39,873 nucleotides of DNA from the NCBI GenBank assembly GCA_022729995.1, contig DZBS01000018.1:1-39873 (forward strand), read 5' to 3'. The notes under the pieces are model-generated. The model did not search any database and was not told the DNA's origin. It saw only the letters and a program-made list of their open reading frames with translations. This document shows positions 33,542-39,873 of this stretch, one piece after another. Numbering within the stretch: the first letter of the stretch is position 1; every line of letters begins with the position of its first letter. The stretch is from Draconibacterium orientale. GTDB lineage: Bacteria; Bacteroidota; Bacteroidia; Bacteroidales; JAADGE01. The translations under genes and the position numbers were made by a program.

Positions 33542-35698
33542 ATGAAAATTTACCAAACAGGAGAAATCAGAAATATTGCATTAATCGGTAACGCAGGTTC
33601 AGGAAAAACCACGTTTGCCGAAGATATGCTTTTTGAAGGCGGGAAAATAACAAGAAGAGGAGCAATTGATTCCAAGAATACTGTATCAGACTATAGATTA
33701 GTTGAACACGAGCAAGGAGGATCTGTTTTTTCATCAGTTTTAAATACCGAATTGAACGGGGTAAAAATCAATATACTTGATGCTCCCGGTGCTATAGATT
33801 TTATTGGCGGAGCTGTTTCGTCGATGAGTATTACAGACACAGCAATTTTGTTTTTGAATTCGCAAAACGGAATTGAAGTTGGAACAGAAATTCATTGGAG
33901 ACAAGCCGACAGGTTGAAAAAACCTGTTATGATAATAGCAAATCATTTAGACCACGATAAAACAAATTTTGACAAAACTATTGACGAAGCCAAAGAAAAA
34001 TTAGGCAAAGGAGTAGTTTTAGTTCAATATCCCGTAAATCCGGGAACCGAATTTAATGCCATTATCGATTTGATAATGATGAAAATGTATAAATGGGATG
34101 AGAAATCTGAAAAAGTTGAAGAATTAGAAATTCCTGACAGCGAAAAAGAAAAAGCAGAAGAATTGAGGAATACTTTAATTGAAGCTGCCGCAGAAAATGA
34201 CGAAAAATTGATGGAAGTATTCTTTGAAAAAGAAACACTGACCCAAGACGAAATGCGAAAAGGAATTTTAGCAGGCATCTTAAACCGTGGATTGTTTCCT
34301 GTTATGTGCTCATCGGCAAAGAAAAATTTCGGAACAAAAAGAATCATGGAATTTATAAAAAACGCATTACCTTCTCCCGACAAAGCTGCGACTCCTGTTA
34401 CAGTGGAAAACCAAGAAATAAAATGCGATTCGACCGGAAAAAAATCTTTATTTGTATTTAAAATGTCTGTTGAAGAGCATTTGGGAGAAGTTGTATTCTT
34501 CAAAGTAATGTCGGGCAAAATTAGCGAAGGAGAAGATTTAATCAATTCAAAAAACAGTTCAAAAGAAAGAGTTTCACAAATTTTTGTATCCAACGGAAAA
34601 ACACGTGAAAATGTTACCGAAATAAACGCCGGTGATATTGGAGCAACCGTTAAATTAAAATCAACCAAAGGAGAAAATACTTTGAGCGAAAAAGGTGCTG
34701 AATACGTATTCCCTAAAATAAAATATCCGAATCCAAAATATCGTGCAGCAATAAAAGCACTTAGTGAATCCGACGAAGAAAAACTTGGTGAATATTTGCA
34801 CAAAATGCGAGATGAAGACCCAACATATATATTAGAATATTCTACAGAATTAAGACAGTTGATTATCCATTCACAAGGCGAGCACCATTTAAATACATTA
34901 AAATGGCATCTTGACAATATATTTAAATTACAAGCAGAATTTATTGCACCAAAAATTGCATACAGAGAAACAATTACGAAATGTTCTCAGGCAGACTACA
35001 GACACAGAAAACAATCAGGAGGTTCAGGTCAATTTGGCGAAGTTCACATGATTATAGAACCTTTTGAGGACGGAAAAGTAAAACCGTCTGCTTTTAAAAT
35101 TGACGGCAAAGAATATGTTGTAAACGTTAGAGACACACAAGAATTTGAACTAAAATGGGGTGGAAAACTTGTATTTTGTAATTGCATTGTTGGAGGTGTT
35201 ATTGAAGCAAGTTATATGCCTGCAATTGTTAAAGGTTTAATGGAAAAAATGGAATTTGGTCCTTTAACAGGAAGTTATGCAAGAGATATCAGAGTTAGCG
35301 TTTACGACGGAAAAATGCACTCTGTTGATTCAAACGAAATTTCATTTAAATTAGCCGGAGCAAAAGCTTTCTCTGATGCATTCAAAAAAGCGGGACCAAA
35401 AATTCTTGAACCTATTTACAATTTAGAAATTATGGTTCCGGGCGACAGAATGGGAGACGTAATGAGTGATTTACAAGGAAGAAGAGCAATAATCCAAGGC
35501 ATGTCAAGCGAAAAAGGATTTGAGGTAGTTAAAGCCAAAATCCCGTTGGCTGAAATCACAAAATATGCAACTGCATTGAGTTCAATAACAGGCGGAAGAG
35601 CAACATTTGAAACAGAATTTTCGGAATATGCTCCCGTTCCCGGAGATTTACAAGATAAACTTATTAAAGCTCATGCTGAAGAAGAAGACGAAGAATAA
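33542..35698 (+). CDS. fusA2: elongation factor G-like protein EF-G2 with altered GTPase site
   Basis: A 718-aa EF-G paralogue with the domain order of EF-G. The P-loop GNAGSGKT (16-23) is intact and differs from the canonical AHIDAGKT. Switch I lacks RGITI (EHEQGGSVFSS). G3 reads DAPGAIDF, so Ala84 replaces the catalytic His of DTPGHVDF, and G4 is NHLD in place of NKMD. Domain IV is kept: RKQSGGSGQFGEVHM and the tip DGKMHSVDS with His593. It should bind the ribosome and nucleotide but hydrolyse GTP poorly. It resembles the Bacteroides EF-G2 reported to translocate without GTP hydrolysis. It is monocistronic with its own promoter and terminator. Confidence 0.93.
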   Translation: MKIYQTGEIRNIALIGNAGSGKTTFAEDMLFEGGKITRRGAIDSKNTVSDYRLVEHEQGGSVFSSVLNTELNGVKINILDAPGAIDFIGGAVSSMSITDTAILFLNSQNGIEVGTEIHWRQADRLKKPVMIIANHLDHDKTNFDKTIDEAKEKLGKGVVLVQYPVNPGTEFNAIIDLIMMKMYKWDEKSEKVEELEIPDSEKEKAEELRNTLIEAAAENDEKLMEVFFEKETLTQDEMRKGILAGILNRGLFPVMCSSAKKNFGTKRIMEFIKNALPSPDKAATPVTVENQEIKCDSTGKKSLFVFKMSVEEHLGEVVFFKVMSGKISEGEDLINSKNSSKERVSQIFVSNGKTRENVTEINAGDIGATVKLKSTKGENTLSEKGAEYVFPKIKYPNPKYRAAIKALSESDEEKLGEYLHKMRDEDPTYILEYSTELRQLIIHSQGEHHLNTLKWHLDNIFKLQAEFIAPKIAYRETITKCSQADYRHRKQSGGSGQFGEVHMIIEPFEDGKVKPSAFKIDGKEYVVNVRDTQEFELKWGGKLVFCNCIVGGVIEASYMPAIVKGLMEKMEFGPLTGSYARDIRVSVYDGKMHSVDSNEISFKLAGAKAFSDAFKKAGPKILEPIYNLEIMVPGDRMGDVMSDLQGRRAIIQGMSSEKGFEVVKAKIPLAEITKYATALSSITGGRATFETEFSEYAPVPGDLQDKLIKAHAEEEDEE

Positions 35699-35716
35699 AA
35701 TTTACTTTTCAAAAAT

Positions 35717-35746
35717 AAAAAAGCTGTCGAAATCGACAGCTTTTTT
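35717..35746 (+). terminator. intrinsic terminator of the EF-G2 gene
   Basis: aaaaaagctgtcga and tcgacagctttttt form a perfect 14-bp stem around a 2-nt centre, ending in a T-run. It lies 19 nt after the stop codon. Confidence 0.92.
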
Positions 35747-35778
35747 ATTTTATTTTTCAATTTATCAATAATTAATTT

Positions 35779-35786
35779 TACTTTTG
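35779..35786 (+). promoter_or_regulatory. candidate -7 box of the LptF/LptG-family gene
   Basis: TACTTTTG fits TAnnTTTG and lies 22 nt before the start codon, downstream of the terminator. The -33 box is not clear. Confidence 0.45.
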
Positions 35787-35808
35787 AAATCTTACTTTTA
35801 TTAAATAT

Positions 35809-36885
35809 ATGAAAATACTTGACAAATATATAATTCGTAAGTTTCTGAGTACTTTTGTTTTTTCTATAATCCTTATAATAAGTATAGCAATTATTATCGA
35901 CCTTACAGAAAAAATGGATAATTTTATAGAAAAACAAGCTCCGCTTAACGCAATTATTTTTGCATATTACATGAACTTTATTCCATATTACACAAATCTT
36001 TTCATGTTTCTGTTTATTTTCATTTCTGTTGTATTTTTCACTTCAAAAATGGCAGGAAGATTAGAAATAATTGCAATGATAAGCAGCGGAATAAGCTTCA
36101 ACAGATTAATGTTTCCATATTTTATTTCTGCACTTTTATTAGGAATTTTGTCTTTCGTTCTGAGTAATTTTATTATTCCGCCTGCCAATGCTGTGAGGCT
36201 AAAGTTCGAAAATACTTATATAAACGGCACTTATTATCACAGCGGAAGGAATATTCATAAGCAAATTTCTCCGGGTGTTTTTCTGTATGTAGAAAATTTT
36301 AATACATTAAATAATTCGGCAAACCAATTTTCTTTAGAAAAATACAGCAAAAAAGAAATGGTTTCAAAACTTATGGCTCCGCGTGCAATCTGGGACAGCA
36401 CAAAAAACAAATGGCATTTAACACAATACTATATTAGAAATATTAACGGCGACAAACAAAGAATTATTGAAGGAAGAAACCTCGACACTGCAGTTAATAT
36501 TACACCAAAAGATTTTAAAAGACGAGATGCCGAAAAATCTACAATGAATTATAGAGAACTTAACGAATACATTAGCGAAATAAAATTAAGAGGAGAATCA
36601 AATTTAAACACATATTTGCTTGAAAAAAATCAGCGATGGGCATTCCCGTTTTCTACTTTTATTTTAACTTTAATAGGCGTTTCGTTAGCTTCTAAAAAAA
36701 CAAGAGGCGGAACCGGAATGAATATCGGTATTGGAATTCTGATAAGTTTTGCATATATTTTTCTTATGAGAATGTCGGCACAGTTTTCAATAAAAGGAAA
36801 TTTATCTCCTGTATTGTCGGCTTGGATTCCAAATTTAATATTTCTAATTTTAGGAGGATTTCTTTACAGAATTGCTCCAAAATAA
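35809..36885 (+). CDS. LptF/LptG-family permease (YjgP/YjgQ)
   Basis: A 358-aa inner-membrane subunit of the LptB2FG exporter, which extracts lipopolysaccharide from the inner membrane. It has the family architecture: KYIIRKFLSTFVFSIILIISIAI at the N-terminus, the coupling segment FFTSKMAGRLEIIAMISSGISFNRLM, and FVLSNFIIPPANAVR before a periplasmic domain (about 125-275). Three C-terminal helices close the protein. The protein is close in length to E. coli LptF/G. LptF and LptG cannot be told apart from the sequence alone. It stands alone here. Confidence 0.9.
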   Translation: MKILDKYIIRKFLSTFVFSIILIISIAIIIDLTEKMDNFIEKQAPLNAIIFAYYMNFIPYYTNLFMFLFIFISVVFFTSKMAGRLEIIAMISSGISFNRLMFPYFISALLLGILSFVLSNFIIPPANAVRLKFENTYINGTYYHSGRNIHKQISPGVFLYVENFNTLNNSANQFSLEKYSKKEMVSKLMAPRAIWDSTKNKWHLTQYYIRNINGDKQRIIEGRNLDTAVNITPKDFKRRDAEKSTMNYRELNEYISEIKLRGESNLNTYLLEKNQRWAFPFSTFILTLIGVSLASKKTRGGTGMNIGIGILISFAYIFLMRMSAQFSIKGNLSPVLSAWIPNLIFLILGGFLYRIAPK

Positions 36886-36926
36886 AATATGCTGTATGAA
36901 TTTAATAAATTATCATACAGCATATT
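36886..36926. terminator. bidirectional hairpin between convergent genes
   Basis: aatatgctgtatga and tcatacagcatatt pair over a perfect 14 bp with a 13-nt loop, filling the 61-nt gap between the permease and enolase stop codons. No strong T-run follows on either strand. Confidence 0.7.
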
Positions 36927-36946
36927 ACAAATATTATTCAAATCAA

Positions 36947-38215
36947 TTAATAAATCCCAAATCTTGCCGATTCACCAAGTTGCTCTTCAATTCGTAACAA
37001 TTGATTATATTTTGCAGTTCTTTCCGAACGAGATGCAGAACCTGTTTTAATAAATCCGGTATTTAAAGCTACCGACAAATCTGCAATTGTTGTATCTTCG
37101 GTTTCTCCGGAACGATGACTTATTATTGTTGAATAACCGTTTTGTTTTGCCATTTGAACTGTATTTATTGTTTCTGTTAATGTGCCTATTTGGTTAAGTT
37201 TAATTAAAATTGAATTTGCAACTCCTTCTTGAATTCCTTTTATAAGTCTTTCGGGATTTGTAACAAATAAATCATCGCCAACCAAGTGAATTTTGTCGCC
37301 CAATTCGTCGGTAAGAAGTTTCCAACCGTCCCAATCGTCTTCCCACAAACCGTCTTCTATTGAAGCAATAGGATATTTATCAACAAAATTTTTCCAATAT
37401 GAAACCATTTCTTCGGAAGAAAATTCTTTGTTAATAGATTTAAGTTTATAAATTTTCTTTTCTGTATCATAAAACTCGGAAGCAGCAGCGTCTAAAGCCA
37501 AAACAATATCTTTTCCTATTCCGTAGCCGGATTTTTCTATAGCTTTTAATACATATTCAATTGCTTGTTCATTTGAATTCAAATTTGGAGCAAAACCTCC
37601 TTCATCGCCCACATTTACAGAAAATCCGTCGTTTTTAAGAACTTCTTTTAAATAATGAAAAACCTCCACTCCCATTCGTAATGAATCGCTAAAATTTCTT
37701 GCACCAATCGGCATAATCATAAACTCTTGAATATCAATATTATTATCGGCATGCGAACCGCCGTTTAAAATATTCATCATTGGAACCGGCAAAGTATAAG
37801 CATTAACTCCGCCAATATATTTATGTAAGGGTTGTGAATGAATTTGAGCTGCTGCTTTTGCTGCGGCAAGAGAAACACCGAGAATTGCATTTGCTCCCAG
37901 ATTTGATTTATTAGGAGTTCCGTCGAGTTGAATTAATGCGGCATCAATCAAACTTTGGTCGTCGACATACATTCCTTTTAATTCTTCATTAATAATTTTA
38001 TTGATATTTCCAACAGCTCTTGAAACTCCTCTTCCCAAAAATTTACCTTTGTCATTGTCTCTGAGTTCAACCGCTTCGTGCTTTCCGGTTGATGCACCGG
38101 AAGGAACTGAGGCTCTTCCAAAAGCACCGTTATTTGTATATAAATCTACTTCAATTGTAGGGTTTCCGCGAGAATCTAAAATTGTTCTGGCAATAATTTG
38201 AGCTATTTGAGACAT
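36947..38215 (-). CDS. eno: enolase
   Basis: The 422-aa enzyme converts 2-phosphoglycerate to PEP in glycolysis. It shows [17 protein letters not shown] at the N-terminus, [15 protein letters not shown], the metal-binding and catalytic segments [12 protein letters not shown] and [14 protein letters not shown], the catalytic Lys in [10 protein letters not shown], and the signature [21 protein letters not shown]. Length is normal. The PEP it makes is the substrate or product of PPDK encoded at 9218-11926. Confidence 0.99.
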   Translation of the reverse strand: MSQIAQIIARTILDSRGNPTIEVDLYTNNGAFGRASVPSGASTGKHEAVELRDNDKGKFLGRGVSRAVGNINKIINEELKGMYVDDQSLIDAALIQLDGTPNKSNLGANAILGVSLAAAKAAAQIHSQPLHKYIGGVNAYTLPVPMMNILNGGSHADNNIDIQEFMIMPIGARNFSDSLRMGVEVFHYLKEVLKNDGFSVNVGDEGGFAPNLNSNEQAIEYVLKAIEKSGYGIGKDIVLALDAAASEFYDTEKKIYKLKSINKEFSSEEMVSYWKNFVDKYPIASIEDGLWEDDWDGWKLLTDELGDKIHLVGDDLFVTNPERLIKGIQEGVANSILIKLNQIGTLTETINTVQMAKQNGYSTIISHRSGETEDTTIADLSVALNTGFIKTGSASRSERTAKYNQLLRIEEQLGESARFGIY

Positions 38216-38232
38216 AATTTTCGTTTTTCTTA

Positions 38233-38240
38233 CAAATTTA
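38233..38240 (-). promoter_or_regulatory. candidate -7 box of eno
   Basis: The minus-strand TAAATTTG matches TAnnTTTG, 17 nt before the eno start. The -33 region is not recognisable, and the leader would be very short. Confidence 0.4.
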
Positions 38241-38333
38241 ATTCTTTTTCCGATAAAACGATAAAAAAAGATATTGTTAATAAAGATTTAAATAATAGTT
38301 TTAAATTATGTGTGAATTATGCAATTTTTGAAA

Positions 38334-38341
38334 TATATTTG
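38334..38341 (+). promoter_or_regulatory. candidate -7 box of the bcp-recA unit
   Basis: TATATTTG matches TAnnTTTG, 30 nt before the bcp start. No TTG at the expected -33 position. It would drive bcp and, through an 8-nt gap, recA. Confidence 0.45.
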
Positions 38342-38371
38342 TGTGAATTTCAAGAATAAAAAATTATATAT

Positions 38372-38821
38372 ATGCCAAAACTACAAATTGGAGACAAAGC
38401 CCCGCATTTAGATAAAATAATTAGTCCCGAAAAGTTATCGGGAAAAAAGCTTGTTTTATATTTTTATCCAAAAGATAATACTCCGGGTTGCACTGCCGAA
38501 GCATGCGATTTGAGAGATAATTATACGGAATTAAACAATAAAAATTTTGTTGTTGCGGGAATAAGTCCGGACAGCAAAGAATCTCACGAAAAATTTTCAA
38601 AAAAATTTGAACTTCCATTTACTTTGATACCCGATACAGAAAAAGAAATATTAAATGCTTACGGTGTTTGGTCCGAAAAAAGTATGTACGGAAAAAAATA
38701 TATGGGAGTTGTCAGACAAACTTTCATTATAAATGAAAAAGGAATTATAGAACACATTTTTGAAAAAGTAAAAACTAAAGAACACACAAATCAGATTTTT
38801 AAAGAACTAAATATCAAATAA
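38372..38821 (+). CDS. bcp: thioredoxin-dependent thiol peroxidase (BCP/PrxQ)
   Basis: A 149-aa peroxiredoxin that reduces hydroperoxides in the cytoplasm with thioredoxin. The peroxidatic Cys40 and resolving Cys45 lie in [16 protein letters not shown], five residues apart as in the alpha-type PrxQ. Other family parts are [24 protein letters not shown] and the conserved [26 protein letters not shown]. It protects an otherwise anaerobic cell. recA starts 8 nt after the stop codon and is probably co-transcribed. Confidence 0.96.
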   Translation: MPKLQIGDKAPHLDKIISPEKLSGKKLVLYFYPKDNTPGCTAEACDLRDNYTELNNKNFVVAGISPDSKESHEKFSKKFELPFTLIPDTEKEILNAYGVWSEKSMYGKKYMGVVRQTFIINEKGIIEHIFEKVKTKEHTNQIFKELNIK

Positions 38822-38829
38822 TTAATAAA

Positions 38830-39855
38830 ATGGCAAAAAAAGAAAACGAAATCACAGATAATAAATCAGATAAACTAAAAGCTCTTCAAGCTACACTTGA
38901 TAAAATTGACAAAGAATTCGGCAAAGGAACAATAATGAAATTATCGTCAGATGCTGTTGTTTCAATTCCTTCAATTTCATCAGGTTCCATAGGATTAGAC
39001 GTTGCAATGGGTGTTGGCGGATATCCAAAAGGAAGAGTAATTGAAATATACGGACCTGAATCGTCGGGAAAAACAACCTTAGCATTACATGCAATTGCTC
39101 AAGCACAAAAAGCCGAAGGAATTGCCGCATTTATTGATGCAGAACACGCATTCGACAGTGCTTATGCAGAAAATTTAGGAATCGACATTGATAATTTACT
39201 TGTTTCGCAACCCGACAACGGAGAACAAGCTCTCGAAATTGCCGACCATCTAATCCGCTCCGGAGCTGTTGATATTATTGTTATCGACTCGGTTGCAGCA
39301 CTTACTCCGAAAGCCGAAATTGAAGGCGATATGGGCGATTCAAGAATGGGACTTCAAGCCAGATTAATGTCGCAAGCTTTACGAAAATTAACATCAAGTA
39401 TCAGCAAAACAAAAACTTGCGTTATTTTCATTAACCAATTAAGAGATAAAATTGGTGTTATGTTTGGAAATCCGGAAACAACAACAGGTGGAAACGCTTT
39501 AAAATTCTATTCTTCAATGAGATTGGACGTAAGAAAAGTTGGTCAATTAAAAGATAACGACGACGCTACCGGAAACAGAACAAGAGTTAAAGTTGTTAAA
39601 AACAAAGTTGCTCCGCCATTTAAAAAAGCTGAATTCGATATTATTTTTGGAGAAGGAATTTCAAAAATTGGTGAAATTATAGACATAGGTGTTGAGCTTG
39701 AAATTGTTACCAAAAGCGGTTCGTGGTATTCTTACGGCGACACAAAATTGGGACAAGGAAGAGACGGAGTTAAAGCAATTCTAAAAGACAATGTCGAATT
39801 AGCCGACGAAATTGAAGCAAAAATTAGATCTCATTACAGCACAAAATTATCTTAA
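38830..39855 (+). CDS. recA: recombinase RecA
   Basis: The 341-aa RecA forms filaments on single-stranded DNA, drives strand exchange and stimulates LexA-type cleavage. Walker A is GPESSGKT (75-82), Walker B lies in [12 protein letters not shown], and the DNA-binding loops include [23 protein letters not shown] and [30 protein letters not shown]. The C-terminus stops at HYSTKLS without a long acidic tail. It follows bcp closely, so it may be expressed with the peroxiredoxin. Confidence 0.99.
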   Translation: MAKKENEITDNKSDKLKALQATLDKIDKEFGKGTIMKLSSDAVVSIPSISSGSIGLDVAMGVGGYPKGRVIEIYGPESSGKTTLALHAIAQAQKAEGIAAFIDAEHAFDSAYAENLGIDIDNLLVSQPDNGEQALEIADHLIRSGAVDIIVIDSVAALTPKAEIEGDMGDSRMGLQARLMSQALRKLTSSISKTKTCVIFINQLRDKIGVMFGNPETTTGGNALKFYSSMRLDVRKVGQLKDNDDATGNRTRVKVVKNKVAPPFKKAEFDIIFGEGISKIGEIIDIGVELEIVTKSGSWYSYGDTKLGQGRDGVKAILKDNVELADEIEAKIRSHYSTKLS

Positions 39856-39873
39856 CAGTCTTCAGTCTTCAGT
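39856..39873. repeat. heptamer tandem repeat at the window edge
   Basis: Directly after the recA stop codon lie 2.6 copies of the 7-mer CAGTCTT, running off the end of the window. The full length cannot be seen. Confidence 0.7.

Noticed and set aside
34024-34917. 297-codon minus-strand ORF opposite the EF-G2 gene
   Set aside because: It is a Ser/Phe-rich reverse-complement shadow of a well-conserved EF-G gene and has no recognisable domain or promoter.
1-39873. CRISPR array, prophage, insertion sequence, tRNA or rRNA genes
   Set aside because: No repeat-spacer pattern, transposase or integrase, and no tRNA- or rRNA-like sequence was seen on either strand.

Overview
This window is a stretch of AT-rich chromosome from a member of the Bacteroidetes, most likely an anaerobic, fermentative Bacteroidia/Bacteroidales lineage. 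The evidence is lineage-typical -7 promoter boxes (TAnnTTTG), almost no Shine-Dalgarno signals, a cargo protein with a type IX secretion sorting domain, a lipoprotein with a short lipobox, zinc-free forms of S4, S14 and L36, a second diverged EF-G (EF-G2), pyruvate phosphate dikinase, and the [FeFe]-hydrogenase maturation GTPase HydF. No phage, insertion sequence, CRISPR array, tRNA or rRNA gene was seen. About 50 protein genes fill nearly all of the sequence.

Left region (1-16.1 kb) is mixed. It holds the 3' end of miaA with a small lipoprotein gene, a secreted coiled-coil protein, a MacB-like permease, a PlsC-type acyltransferase, an omega-amidase-like nitrilase, an ICMT/PEMT-like membrane methyltransferase, hydF, a hybrid sensor kinase, ppdK, a tandem pair of duplicated envelope proteins of which only the second keeps the lipobox cysteine, a GT2 glycosyltransferase and a type IX secretion cargo protein. 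Convergent gene pairs are mostly separated by clear inverted repeats.

Central region (16.2-33.1 kb) is one uninterrupted minus-strand array of 32 genes: str (rpsL-rpsG-fusA, without tuf), S10, spc and alpha (through rpoA-rplQ). No gap exceeds about 33 nt. A promoter with good -33 and -7 boxes precedes rpsL and an intrinsic terminator follows rplQ. rpmJ (38 codons) is real but missing from the ORF track. No map gene lies between secY and infA.

Right region (33.1-39.9 kb): across a 480-nt divergent intergenic region lies a second EF-G-like gene whose G domain has lost the catalytic histidine of the DxPGH motif but keeps the domain IV tip. Then come its terminator, an LptF/LptG-family permease, enolase (minus strand), bacterioferritin comigratory protein (PrxQ) and recA. 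The window ends in a short heptamer repeat.

Taken together this is mainly a housekeeping region. The most interesting points are the GTPase-altered EF-G2 facing the ribosomal superoperon from its own promoter, the duplicated lipoprotein pair with divergent localisation signals, and a HydF with Gln replacing the usual His of its cluster motif. I found no convincing wholly undescribed multi-gene system.
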